From JBLXBZ01 sp048265185 (GTDB lineage Bacteria; Pseudomonadota; Alphaproteobacteria; Rhizobiales; Stappiaceae), in contig JBLXBZ010000004.1 in assembly GCA_048265185.1 (NCBI GenBank), forward strand, positions 186,001 to 250,000: a DNA stretch of 64,000 nucleotides, given 5' to 3'. Position numbers and translations under genes: made by a program. Positions 8,804 through 18,149 of this stretch are shown here, one piece after another; position 1 is the first letter of the stretch; every line of letters starts with the position of its first letter. Below the pieces are notes generated by a model. That model saw only the letters and a list, made by a program, of their open reading frames with translations. It searched no databases and had not been told where the DNA came from.

Positions 8804-9607
8804 GTGTATGAACCTATGGGATCAGACAAAACGCAACGCATGGATCCGGTCACCCCCCGGCAATCCGACATTCTCGACATTGCCCGACGCGGCGGCAGGG
8901 TTGAGGTGGAGCACCTCGCCGTACATTTCGACGTAACGCCGCAAACCATTCGCAAAGACCTCAACGAACTATGCGACAGGCAACTCCTGCAAAGAGTTCA
9001 CGGCGGAGCGATATCCCCTTCCAGCGTCACCAATTTCGCTTATGAATCCAGGCGCTTGTTGGCCGCTGACGAAAAGCAGCGTATTGGCGCAAGGACGGCG
9101 GCGCTCATCCCCCACAACAGTTCCGTCATGCTCAACATCGGTACAACCACCGAACAAGTGGCCCTCTCCCTGCGCCAGCATAACGGCCTCATGGTGATTA
9201 CCAACAACATCAATGTCGCCAATATTTTACGCGAAGCGCCCGCCGTGGAGGTGGTCATCGCCGGCGGAGTCGTTCGTTCGGCCGACGGCGGCATTGTCGG
9301 AGAAGCCACCGTCGACTTCATCCGCCAATTCAAGGTGGACTACGCCGTAATCGGCGCGTCCGCAATTGATGACGACGGTACGATTTTCGATTACGACTTC
9401 CGGGAAGTCCGTGTGTCGCGTGAAATCTTACGTCACGCGCGGCACACCATCCTTGTATCGGATTGCATGAAATTCGAACGCAACGCCCCGGTTCGAATTG
9501 GGCATTTGTCGGAAATCGATATTTTCGTCACCGACAGAAAACTGCCCCCCGCCGTTGACGCGCTCTGCCAGGAAAAAGACGTGAAAGTGATTATCGCCCA
9601 AAACTAG
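8804..9607 (+). CDS. DeoR-family transcriptional regulator, GlpR-like
   Basis: A sugar-phosphate-responsive repressor: N-terminal winged helix-turn-helix (TPRQSDILDIARRGGRVEVE through TPQTIRKDLNELCDRQLLQRVHGGA) followed by the DeoR sensor domain with IGTTTEQVALSL, VITNNINVANIL and VDYAVIGASAIDDDGTIFDYD. Those sensor-domain strings resemble GlpR repressors of glycerol-3-phosphate genes, but no glp gene is adjacent, so the target is uncertain. Start could be GTG 8804, ATG 8816 or ATG 8840; none has a clear ribosome-binding site. It is convergent with fdxA. Confidence 0.88.
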   Translation: MYEPMGSDKTQRMDPVTPRQSDILDIARRGGRVEVEHLAVHFDVTPQTIRKDLNELCDRQLLQRVHGGAISPSSVTNFAYESRRLLAADEKQRIGARTAALIPHNSSVMLNIGTTTEQVALSLRQHNGLMVITNNINVANILREAPAVEVVIAGGVVRSADGGIVGEATVDFIRQFKVDYAVIGASAIDDDGTIFDYDFREVRVSREILRHARHTILVSDCMKFERNAPVRIGHLSEIDIFVTDRKLPPAVDALCQEKDVKVIIAQN

Positions 9608-9644
9608 CAATGGCGAAGCTCCCCGCCTCAACGGGGAAAATCCA

Positions 9645-9983
9645 TCAATCGCCGGTTCCCGGCGCCTCAATGAAATATTTCTCATATTTCTCAGGCACGC
9701 CGTCAAACTCTTTCGCTTCTGGCAAAGCGTCTTTCTTGATCGTGATGTTAGGCCATTTCTTGGCGTAGTCGGCGTTGACTCCAAGCCATTTCTCCAAACC
9801 AGAATCCGTGTCGGGCAAAATAGCTTCCGCGGGACACTCCGGTTCGCAAACGCCGCAATCGATGCATTCGTCCGGATCAATGACAAGCATATTCTCCCCT
9901 TCATAGAAACAATCTACAGGGCAGACTTCAACGCAGTCGGTGTATTTACATTTGATGCAATTGTCAGTGACGACGTAGGTCAT
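9645..9983 (-). CDS. fdxA: Seven-iron ferredoxin FdxA
   Basis: A soluble electron carrier of 112 residues with a [3Fe-4S] and a [4Fe-4S] cluster. Cysteines at residues 9, 12, 17, 21, 25 and then CIDCGVCEPECP (40, 43, 46, 50) give the pattern of Azotobacter-type ferredoxin I. The C-terminal half has the usual long tail (EKYFIEAPGTGD). Ribosome-binding site AGAGGA precedes the ATG. It is the last gene of the helicase - S4 - fdxA series, 157 bases after the S4 gene, and may have its own promoter there. In many relatives a carD-type gene follows; here a convergent DeoR regulator does. Confidence 0.97.
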   Translation of the reverse strand: MTYVVTDNCIKCKYTDCVEVCPVDCFYEGENMLVIDPDECIDCGVCEPECPAEAILPDTDSGLEKWLGVNADYAKKWPNITIKKDALPEAKEFDGVPEKYEKYFIEAPGTGD

Positions 9984-10140
9984 CTCAATCCTCTTGATAT
10001 CCCTCTCCCGGCGCTGGAAGTCAGCAACCGGAGTCCACTTTTTCTCTTGCGAACTGGGTATCCTGTTCAGCTCAAACGCGCAAGGTCGTCAAAAGCTATG
10101 CGGATTTACGATTTGAGCATATAACCGCAAGCATTGGGCA

Positions 10141-10536
10141 TTATTCAGAAATGTTTTCCTTGGGCCTGCGGATTGCGTCAATTCGCCGCCGATCCCGCTT
10201 CGTGGGGCGTCCGGAGCCGGCGTCGCGCTCCATGACTTTGGCGAGGCGCTCCGCCTTGGGCGGCGGCGGCGGCGAACGGTCCTCATACAAAAGCCGCGCT
10301 TCGCTGGCTGGACCGCGCCTCTCCCCCAGCCCAAGCACCTCCAGCACCAGAACCCGGCGTTCCAACGTCACGGTAAGAACGTCGCCAACACGAATTGTTT
10401 TGCTTGGGGCGTCTATTTTTTCCGAATTGACCCGAACATGACCGGATTTCGTCAATTTCTGCGCAAGGCTGCGAGATTTAGTGACCCGGGCGTACCAAAG
10501 CCATTTATCAACGCGCAGCATTTGCTCCAAAACCAT
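10141..10536 (-). CDS. S4-domain RNA-binding protein (Hsp15-like)
   Basis: A 131-residue protein with an S4 RNA-binding domain in the first 60 residues (LRVDKWLWYARVTKSRSLAQ, then GHVRVNSEKIDAPSKTIRVGD) and a basic tail ending in TKRDRRRIDAIRRP. This is the architecture of Hsp15, which recycles stalled large ribosomal subunits carrying nascent chains; that function is transferred from the family. Start is ATG 10536, with ATG 10521 (MLRVDKW) as an alternative. It lies 88 bases after the large helicase gene, an arrangement conserved in Alphaproteobacteria. Confidence 0.9.
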   Translation of the reverse strand: MVLEQMLRVDKWLWYARVTKSRSLAQKLTKSGHVRVNSEKIDAPSKTIRVGDVLTVTLERRVLVLEVLGLGERRGPASEARLLYEDRSPPPPPKAERLAKVMERDAGSGRPTKRDRRRIDAIRRPKENISE

Positions 10537-10624
10537 CTTCTGGTTCCAGTCTTAGATCTTTGCCGACGCTGAGCTTTGGCTATTCAAGTCGCCAAGGCCC
10601 AGCGTCAAAAGCGTTGTCCGGGGT

Positions 10625-13600
10625 TTACTTGCCGCCTTTTTCCAAATTCGCCTTCAACGCCAACAGGGCTGCGAAAGGCGAGTTCGGATCAACCGGCTTA
10701 TCCCGCGCAGGCGCAGAACCGCGGTTAGAGCCTCGGTTTTGGGCGCGTTTGTCGTCACGAGGACGAGCGCCCTCGCCTTTCCCCTTACCGGGTTTAGGCG
10801 CTCTATTGCCAGTAGCTTCGCCGGCGGCGTTATTACGTCCCTGCCCACGGCTAGCAGCTTCCCCGCGCGAGGCGGAGCTACGCCCTTCAGCGGCTGTGCG
10901 GTTGCCAGAGTTTCGCGAACGCCCCTCCGCCGCCTGACCGTCGACGCCGGCGCGACGTTGATCGCGTCGCGCTCCGTCCTGACCACGCCCGCGCGGGCGA
11001 CGATCATGACGGCCCGGCCGCCAGATTTCCACAGTCACAGTCTCCATTTCCGGCTCGCACGGCGCAGGCGCGGCCTCAACCGAGACCTCCCCTTCAGGAG
11101 CTATGACGTCAGACGTTTCAACGGCTCTCGCCGACTCGGCGGACGCAGTCACCTGCGCGCCCTCATCCTTGGCCGCGACAGCTTCGTCTTCACCGGAAGT
11201 CTCCGACGTCGACGCCTCAACCTTTGACGCTTCGCTTTCATCCATCGCGCCGCCAGGGGCCGTCGTTTCTTCGCCGGAAGGCGGCTGATCGCTTGCTACG
11301 GCAGTCTTTTCTTTGGCGGCCCCACCTGCGTCAGAATCAGCGGCGACGGCGGTTGGGACCGCGGCCGGGCGTTGAATTTCACGCGTTTCCAAACGATACC
11401 CAAGCGACTTCAAAACAGCCGTGAAATCTTCGCCCGCGCACCCAAGAAGCGACGTCATCGCCACGGTCACGGTGAACGCGCCGCCTGTGGCGACCGCTCC
11501 CTCTGGCGGCGAAACGTCTTCGGCGAGCGGTTTCCACGCCACAAGCGGGCGAATGATATCCGCCAAGCGCTCCAGAATATCCACACGCACCGCGCGCGGA
11601 CCGCATACGCGGAAGCCGACGACTTTATAAAGCTGAGCTGAAACCTGCGGATCCACCGGAATGGAGGTGCGCCCCGACGCCGACAATTGCGGCAATTCGC
11701 TCAAGCCCGGAATGTCCAGATCGGCGTTTTTCAACGCCCACAACTGCGCGATAAGCTGGCTTGGCGCCGGCTTGAGCAAAGCAGGAACGTAAATATGATA
11801 AGCGCCAAAACGAACGCCAAGACGCCTGAGGGAGGCGCGCATGTTCTGATCAAGCTGACGCACGTCATCGGAAATTTCATGGCGCTCGACAATGCCCAGC
11901 CCCTCGACCACGCGATAGGCGACGCCCCGCGCCAAACCTTCCAAGCCTTCCGCGCCCAGCAGATCGGTCAATGGCTTCAGCAGTGTCTCGACATGATTTT
12001 TAACCCATAGGTCAAGTCTGGCCAGAACGCTGTCGCGCGCCGCGCCAGTCAGATTTTCATCCGCCAGAACCACAACGCCCGGCTTCAAGGTCTCAGGGCC
12101 GGCCACGAGCTTGGCCACAGCCTGCCCTTGCCAACGCACCGTCCCGTCCACAGACAGGATCAGGTCTTCGTTTGCGCAACGGGAAAGTTTTTCCGCCCGT
12201 TTTTCTATTTCGCCCGTAAGCGCAATATGCGCGGCCGCTCGAACGGCTTTTCCGTCCTGCCCCTCCGCTGCGGTGTCCGGGGCGAACCGGAAACCTTGAA
12301 GGTGACCGACGTGCTGGTTCTCCACAAGCACGTCTCCGGTGGGAGTGATCTCCGCTTCAAGCATGGCGTTCTCTCTTAGACGTCGCATCAATACGCTGGT
12401 TCGCCGGTCCACGAAACGCTGAATAAGCCTTTCATGCAGGGCGTCCGAAAGTCGATCTTCTACACCGCGCGTCACGCCTTGCCAATGGGCAGGATCGTTC
12501 AGCCAGTCGGCGCGGTTGGCAACAAATGTCCAGGTTCGAATATGGGCGATCCTGTTCGCGAGCGTGTCGATATCACCATCAACCCGGTCTGCGAAAGCCA
12601 CTTGTTTCAAAAACCAGTCATCCGGGATGACTGTATTACAGATAAGGTGCGTGTAAAGGTCCGCGATCAAAGCCGCATGGTTCGCAGGCGCGATCTTGCG
12701 GTAGTCCGGAACCTGACACACGTCCCATAACAGCTTGACCCGTTCGGCGCTATCGGCGCGATCGCGAATTTCCGGATTGCGCGCGGCGTATTCGAGAGCG
12801 TTCAGGTCGTCGGCGATAGGCGCGCGCGTCAACCCGTGTTCGCCGGGAACGGCGTCGAGGGTTTGGCGCAAGCTCCGCAAACTGGAATAATCAAGACTTG
12901 AGTTGCGCCATTGGAACATTTTCAGAGCAGGGAATTGATGCGTCTCCAAAAGGCGCACGAGATCGTCGTCAAGGGGATCCACCCGCCCGGTGATTCCGAA
13001 TGTGCCATCGCGCATATGCCGCCCGGCGCGGCCGGCGATCTGCCCCATTTCAGCCGGCGACAGATTGCGATATTGAAACCCGTCGAATTTCCGGCTTCCC
13101 GCGAACGCCACGTGATCGACGTCGAGATTCAGCCCCATGCCCACCGCGTCGGTGGCGATGATATGATCCACGTCGCCGTTCTGAAACAGCTCCACCTGCG
13201 CGTTTCGCGTACGCGGGCTTAGCGAACCCAGCACGACGGCCGCGCCCCCGCGCTGGCGGCGGATCAGCTCCGCTATGGCGTAGACTTCCGAAGAGGAAAA
13301 CGCCACCACCGCCGAGCGCGGCGGCAAGCGCGTGATCTTGCGAGACCCCGCGTAAGTCAGAATCGACATGCGCGGCCGCGTCACCACATTCACGCCCGGC
13401 AGCAAACGCTCCAATAACGGCCGCGCCGTCGCCGCCCCCAAAAGCAAAGTTTCGCTCTGCCCGCGCAAATTCAGTATTCTGTCGGTGAAAACATGTCCGC
13501 GCTCAAAATCCCCCGCAAGCTGCACCTCGTCAATAGCGACGAAGTCCGTCTGCAAATCCAGCGGCATCGCCTCCACGGTGGACACCCAGAAACGTGGATT

Positions 13601-13888
13601 CTTGGGGAGTATTTTCTCTTCGCCAGTAATCAAGGCGACGCGATCGGCGCCGACCTTTTCCGTAACGCGCGCATAAACCTCCCGCGCCAGCAAACGCAAA
13701 GGCAAGCCGATCACGCCGGATTGATGCGCCACCATACGCTCGATAGCCAGATGAGTCTTGCCGGTGTTCGTGGGGCCAAGAATCGCCGTAACGGTTCTAG
13801 AGCGCGCAGCTGGCGGCAGCGAATTGTATCCAATTTGGTACATAACGTGAGATTGCGTATCGCGCTTCAAGCTGCCTGATGGATCCAC
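10625..13888 (-). CDS. Large SUV3-like superfamily 2 helicase with disordered tail
   Basis: A 1087-residue ATP-dependent RNA helicase related to mitochondrial SUV3. The helicase core is N-terminal: Walker A GPTNTGKTHLAIERM near residue 38, a DEXH-like AIDEVQLAGD near 118, the ATARPLLERLL motif, and motif VI in MGQIAGRAGRHMRDG near 285. Residues 400-840 hold an SUV3-type helical region plus a long unassigned part. The last 250 residues are low-complexity, first acidic and Glu/Ala/Ser-rich, then Arg/Gly/Asn-rich (DRRPRGRGQDGARRD), probably RNA-binding and disordered. Start is GTG 13888; ATG 13843 (MYQIGYNSL) is a possible alternative. No ribosome-binding site distinguishes them. The role is probably RNA turnover with an exoribonuclease, as an inference from SUV3. 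Confidence 0.9.
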   Translation of the reverse strand: MDPSGSLKRDTQSHVMYQIGYNSLPPAARSRTVTAILGPTNTGKTHLAIERMVAHQSGVIGLPLRLLAREVYARVTEKVGADRVALITGEEKILPKNPRFWVSTVEAMPLDLQTDFVAIDEVQLAGDFERGHVFTDRILNLRGQSETLLLGAATARPLLERLLPGVNVVTRPRMSILTYAGSRKITRLPPRSAVVAFSSSEVYAIAELIRRQRGGAAVVLGSLSPRTRNAQVELFQNGDVDHIIATDAVGMGLNLDVDHVAFAGSRKFDGFQYRNLSPAEMGQIAGRAGRHMRDGTFGITGRVDPLDDDLVRLLETHQFPALKMFQWRNSSLDYSSLRSLRQTLDAVPGEHGLTRAPIADDLNALEYAARNPEIRDRADSAERVKLLWDVCQVPDYRKIAPANHAALIADLYTHLICNTVIPDDWFLKQVAFADRVDGDIDTLANRIAHIRTWTFVANRADWLNDPAHWQGVTRGVEDRLSDALHERLIQRFVDRRTSVLMRRLRENAMLEAEITPTGDVLVENQHVGHLQGFRFAPDTAAEGQDGKAVRAAAHIALTGEIEKRAEKLSRCANEDLILSVDGTVRWQGQAVAKLVAGPETLKPGVVVLADENLTGAARDSVLARLDLWVKNHVETLLKPLTDLLGAEGLEGLARGVAYRVVEGLGIVERHEISDDVRQLDQNMRASLRRLGVRFGAYHIYVPALLKPAPSQLIAQLWALKNADLDIPGLSELPQLSASGRTSIPVDPQVSAQLYKVVGFRVCGPRAVRVDILERLADIIRPLVAWKPLAEDVSPPEGAVATGGAFTVTVAMTSLLGCAGEDFTAVLKSLGYRLETREIQRPAAVPTAVAADSDAGGAAKEKTAVASDQPPSGEETTAPGGAMDESEASKVEASTSETSGEDEAVAAKDEGAQVTASAESARAVETSDVIAPEGEVSVEAAPAPCEPEMETVTVEIWRPGRHDRRPRGRGQDGARRDQRRAGVDGQAAEGRSRNSGNRTAAEGRSSASRGEAASRGQGRNNAAGEATGNRAPKPGKGKGEGARPRDDKRAQNRGSNRGSAPARDKPVDPNSPFAALLALKANLEKGGK

Positions 13889-14597
13889 CGCGTCGCGGCG
13901 AGGTTCAAATTCGAAAGCTGTCTAACACAAGCGCCGCGCGTCTGTCCCCATTTTCTTTTCTATAAATTGTTCAATCAACTCCCTACGCGCCGATTGTGAC
14001 AAATTCTTCACTCTCGCCCCTACGGCGCTCGATCAGTTTTCCAAGCGAAAAGAACGACTCTCGAACAAATAAAGACCGAATCGACGACTCTCGCATATTC
14101 TCTATTCGTTCTCACCAGGCCTTGCGCCCCATTCGACAAGAGGCGCCACATGCTGAAGCTGGCGGCGAAATTCACTTCTCGCCACGCGTCGACGAATTTC
14201 TTCATCGCCATCCATCATTTCATCAAGATCAATTTAAGTCTCGAAATAACTTCGAAACCCAGTTCTTCAGACTTGAGAACAAAGCGGAACAAGACTTGTA
14301 CGAATCACGGATTCCACAATGTTCCCTTTTTGTCTGCGCGTCATTTGATATTACCACTACGAATATCGCCTATATTTTATGCACATATTATTTTGCGCTC
14401 ATTATTAAGTTCGTGCTGCGGTTAAGATTTTTGTCTGAAAATGGCACGGTTTCACGCACAAAACTCGCCCTCCGCCTAATAATTTGCGCCCCCTCACCCA
14501 CTTCAATTGAGACGAGCTGCGCAGAGACGGACCTTTTCAACGCGCGTCGACACGGCTAAAACTGAGCCGCCCTTCCTCTTTGCTTAGGAGTTCGCCT
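13889..14597. other. Intergenic region between the helicase and pyc
   Basis: 709 bases separating two divergent genes. It contains a 10-base direct repeat ACGACTCTCG at 14054-14063 and 14084-14093 (exactly 30 bases apart) and three GANTC sites within 35 bases (14056, 14078, 14086). An open frame at 13996-14559 exists but reads like non-coding sequence and has no ribosome-binding site. The pyc promoter must lie here, and the ribosome-binding site AGGAG is at 14586-14590. Confidence 0.6.
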
Positions 14598-17500
14598 TTG
14601 GCCATTCGTAAAATCCTCGTCGCTAACCGTTCCGAAATCGCCATACGGGTGTTCCGCGCAGCCAATGAGCTGGGCATGAAAACCGTGGCGATTTTCGCCG
14701 AACAAGACAAACTCGCCTTGCATCGCTTCAAAGCCGATGAAGCCTATCAAGTTGGCAAGGGGCTTGGTCCCATTGAGGCCTATCTGTCTATTGACGAGAT
14801 TTTGCGGGTCGCGCGGGAATCAGGCGCCGACGCCATTCACCCCGGGTATGGCTTCTTGTCCGAAAGCCCCGAATTCGCGGAAGCTTGCCACGCTGCCGGC
14901 GTTATTTTCATCGGCCCCAAGCCTGAGACCATGCGCCGCCTAGGCAATAAAGTCGCCGCGCGCAACCTGGCGATCGAAGCTGGCGTTCCGGTGATGCCCG
15001 CCACCGCGCCGCTGCCGGACGACATGGACGCGGTCAAGATTCTGGCCGCCGACATCGGCTATCCTGTGATGCTGAAAGCCTCATGGGGCGGCGGCGGGCG
15101 CGGCATGCGCGTCATTCGCGACGAGGCGGAGCTTATGCGCGACGTGGTCGCCGCAAAACGCGAGGCCATGGCCGCTTTCGGCAAGGATGAAATTTATCTG
15201 GAAAAACTGGTGGAGCGCGCCCGCCATGTGGAAGTGCAGATTCTGGGCGACGCCCATGGCAACCTCGTGCATCTGTTCGAGCGCGATTGCTCGATCCAGC
15301 GTCGACATCAGAAGGTGGTCGAGCGCGCGCCCGCGCCTTATCTATATGAAGAAAAACGCCGCGAACTTTGCGAATACGGCTTGAAAATCGGTCGGGCGGT
15401 CGATTATTGCGGCGCCGGCACCGTTGAGTTCCTCATGGACGCCGACACGGGGGCCGTTTATTTCATCGAGGTCAATCCCCGCGTGCAGGTCGAGCACACG
15501 GTCACCGAGGAAGTGACCGGCGTGGACATCGTCAAGGCCCAGATCCGCATCGCCGCCAACGCCATGATCGGCGACCCCGCCTCCGGCGTGCCCCGGCAAG
15601 AAGACATCAAGCTTAACGGCCACGCCATGCAGTGCCGGATCACCACCGAAGATCCGGAGCAGAACTTCATTCCCGACTATGGCCGGATCACCGCCTATCG
15701 CGGCGCCACCGGCTTTGGCATCCGCCTTGACGGCGGCACGGCCTATTCCGGCGCCGTCATCACCCGGTTTTACGATCCGTTGCTTGAAAAAATCACCGCA
15801 TGGGCGCCCACGGCGGACGAGGCGACCCAGCGCATGGACCGGGCCTTGCGTGAATTTCGCATTCGCGGCGTCGCCACCAATTTGATCTTCCTCGAAAACA
15901 TCATTGGGCATCCCGACTTCCGCTCAAACAGCTATACGACGCGTTTCATCGACACCACGCCGGCGCTATTCGAGCAGATGACCCGTCAGGACCGCGCCAC
16001 GAAACTGTTGGTCTATATCGCCGACGTCACCGTCAACGGCCACCCGGAGGCGCGCGATCGCCCGCGCCCGCCCGCGGACGCCACCCCTCCCATCGTTCCC
16101 CGTTATGAAGGCGAAGCCGCTCCCGGCGCCCGCCAACGGCTAGACGCCCTCGGGCCGAAGGGTTTCGCCGACTGGATGCAGTCCGAACAGCGTACGCTGA
16201 TCACCGACACCACCATGCGCGACGCCCATCAGTCCTTGCTGGCCACGCGCATGCGCACATTCGACATCGCCGCCGTGGCCCAAAGCTACGCCAACGGTCT
16301 GCCCCAATTGTTCTCCCTCGAATGCTGGGGAGGCGCCACTTTCGACGTGGCCATGCGCTTCTTGACGGAAGATCCATGGGAGCGCCTGCGCTTAGTGCGC
16401 CAGCGCGTCCCCAATATCCTCTTGCAAATGCTGCTACGAGGCGCCAATGGCGTCGGCTACGCCAATTACCCCGATAACGTGGTGCGTTATTTCGTCTCTC
16501 AGGCGGCTGAAAACGGCGTTGATCTCTTCCGCGTTTTCGATTGCCTCAACTGGGTGGAGAATATGCGCGTCGCCATGGACGCAGTGCAAGAGGCCAACAA
16601 GCTCTGCGAAGGGGTGATTTGTTATACAGGCGATATGCTGGACAGCGCGCGGCCGAAATATGACCTGCGCTATTATGTGTCGCTAGCGAAAGATCTGGAG
16701 CGCGCCGGCGCCCATATTCTCGGCCTCAAGGACATGGCCGGACTGCTCAAGCCGGAAGCTGCGAAAGTCCTGATCAAGGCCCTGAAGGAGGAAGTGGGTC
16801 TGCCGATTCACTTTCACACCCATGACACGTCCGGCGCCGCCGCCGCCACGGTTCTAGCGGCAGTGGAGGCTGGCGTCGACGCCGTGGACGCGGCGATGGA
16901 TTCGCTCTCCGGCATGACGTCCCAACCTTGTCTTGGATCCATTGTCGAAGCCCTACGCGGCGGCGCGCGCGACACCGGCCTCGACCCCAAGGTCATTCGC
17001 GAAATTTCCTTCTATTGGGAAGCGGTTCGCGCGCAATATCGCGCTTTTGAGAGCGACTTGCGATCCGGCGCCTCCGAAGTCTATCTCCACGAGATGCCAG
17101 GCGGCCAGTTCACCAATCTGAAGGAGCAGGCCCGCTCACTTGGCCTAGACACCCGCTGGCATGAGGTCGCCCAGACCTATCACGACGTCAATATGATGTT
17201 CGGCGACATCGTCAAGGTCACGCCCTCCTCCAAAGTCGTCGGCGACATGGCGCTGATGATGGTCTCTCAAGGATTGAGCGTTCAGGACGTGGAAAACCCG
17301 GAAAAAGACGTAGCCTTTCCAGACAGCGTCGTTCAATTGATGCGCGGCGATCTGGGGCAATCCCCCGGCGGCTGGCCTGAAGCCTTGCAGAAAAAAGTGC
17401 TGAAAGGCGAGACGCCCATCACCGTTCGTCCTGGATCTCTGCTGGCTGACGATGATCTTGACGCGCGCCGGACGCAAGCCGCGGAACTGGTGGAGCGTGA

Positions 17501-18044
17501 AATTTCAGATACGGAACTCGCCTCTTATCTGATGTACCCCAAAGTGTTCGCCGATTACGCCAAGACCCAAAGTCTTTACGGCCCGACCAGCGTTTTGCCC
17601 ACTCCCGTTTACTTCTACGGTCTGGAGCAGGGCGATGAAATCCTGATCGATCTGGAGCCGGGGAAAACCCTTGTGGTGCGTTGTCAGGCCATTGGCGAGA
17701 CGGATGAAGAGGGACAGGTCAAGGTCTTTTTCGAGCTGAACGGTCAGGCGCGAAACGTCAAGGTTCCCGATAGAGCTCATGGGGCGGCGAATTCCAGCGC
17801 CAAACGCAAGGTCGAGACAGGCAACCCCGATCAAGTGGGCGCGCCCATGCCCGGCGTCATTTCGTCACTGGCCGTAAAGCCCGGACAAGACGTGAAATCC
17901 GGCGACGTCTTGTTGTCGATCGAGGCCATGAAAATGGAAACCGCCCTTCACGCCGACCGCGACGGCAAGATCGCGGAAGTTCTGGTCGCTCCCGGCGCCC
18001 AGATCGACGCCAAAGATCTCTTGATCGTTTTCGAGGCGCAATAA
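14598..18044 (+). CDS. pyc: Pyruvate carboxylase
   Basis: Biotin enzyme of 1148 residues that carboxylates pyruvate to oxaloacetate, the main anaplerotic step. Domains in order: biotin carboxylase (1-450) with MLKASWGGGGRGMRV and the ERDCSIQRRHQKVVE segment; carboxyltransferase (about 530-800) with TDTTMRDAHQSLLATRMRT and the metal-ligand HFHTHDTSG; the PYC-specific allosteric linker; and the biotinyl domain with EAMKMETAL about 40 residues from the end, whose lysine carries biotin. Start is the TTG at 14598: AGGAG sits seven bases upstream and it gives the standard N-terminus MAIRKILVANRSEIAIR. A TTG start implies modest translation. A terminator follows. Confidence 0.98.
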   Translation: MAIRKILVANRSEIAIRVFRAANELGMKTVAIFAEQDKLALHRFKADEAYQVGKGLGPIEAYLSIDEILRVARESGADAIHPGYGFLSESPEFAEACHAAGVIFIGPKPETMRRLGNKVAARNLAIEAGVPVMPATAPLPDDMDAVKILAADIGYPVMLKASWGGGGRGMRVIRDEAELMRDVVAAKREAMAAFGKDEIYLEKLVERARHVEVQILGDAHGNLVHLFERDCSIQRRHQKVVERAPAPYLYEEKRRELCEYGLKIGRAVDYCGAGTVEFLMDADTGAVYFIEVNPRVQVEHTVTEEVTGVDIVKAQIRIAANAMIGDPASGVPRQEDIKLNGHAMQCRITTEDPEQNFIPDYGRITAYRGATGFGIRLDGGTAYSGAVITRFYDPLLEKITAWAPTADEATQRMDRALREFRIRGVATNLIFLENIIGHPDFRSNSYTTRFIDTTPALFEQMTRQDRATKLLVYIADVTVNGHPEARDRPRPPADATPPIVPRYEGEAAPGARQRLDALGPKGFADWMQSEQRTLITDTTMRDAHQSLLATRMRTFDIAAVAQSYANGLPQLFSLECWGGATFDVAMRFLTEDPWERLRLVRQRVPNILLQMLLRGANGVGYANYPDNVVRYFVSQAAENGVDLFRVFDCLNWVENMRVAMDAVQEANKLCEGVICYTGDMLDSARPKYDLRYYVSLAKDLERAGAHILGLKDMAGLLKPEAAKVLIKALKEEVGLPIHFHTHDTSGAAAATVLAAVEAGVDAVDAAMDSLSGMTSQPCLGSIVEALRGGARDTGLDPKVIREISFYWEAVRAQYRAFESDLRSGASEVYLHEMPGGQFTNLKEQARSLGLDTRWHEVAQTYHDVNMMFGDIVKVTPSSKVVGDMALMMVSQGLSVQDVENPEKDVAFPDSVVQLMRGDLGQSPGGWPEALQKKVLKGETPITVRPGSLLADDDLDARRTQAAELVEREISDTELASYLMYPKVFADYAKTQSLYGPTSVLPTPVYFYGLEQGDEILIDLEPGKTLVVRCQAIGETDEEGQVKVFFELNGQARNVKVPDRAHGAANSSAKRKVETGNPDQVGAPMPGVISSLAVKPGQDVKSGDVLLSIEAMKMETALHADRDGKIAEVLVAPGAQIDAKDLLIVFEAQ

Positions 18045-18057
18045 ACTCGCAAAATAA

Positions 18058-18082
18058 CGTTTCGGGCGCTTCGCCCGGAACG
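18058..18082 (+). terminator. Hairpin terminator after pyc
   Basis: Stem of 11 pairs including one G-T (CGTTTCGGGCG / CGCCCGGAACG) with loop CTT, 14 bases after the pyc stop, followed by AACTTT. The T run is short, so termination may be partial. Confidence 0.6.
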
Positions 18083-18149
18083 AACTTTCAGCCTTGGCCT
18101 GGCGAAGCGCTCTAATTTGACGAAACGCTCTGGCGGGCCGTTCACAAAA

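Noticed and set aside
13996..14559. 187-codon open frame upstream of pyc
   Set aside because: No ribosome-binding site, patchy composition and no domain; it lies in the region expected to hold the pyc promoter and leader.
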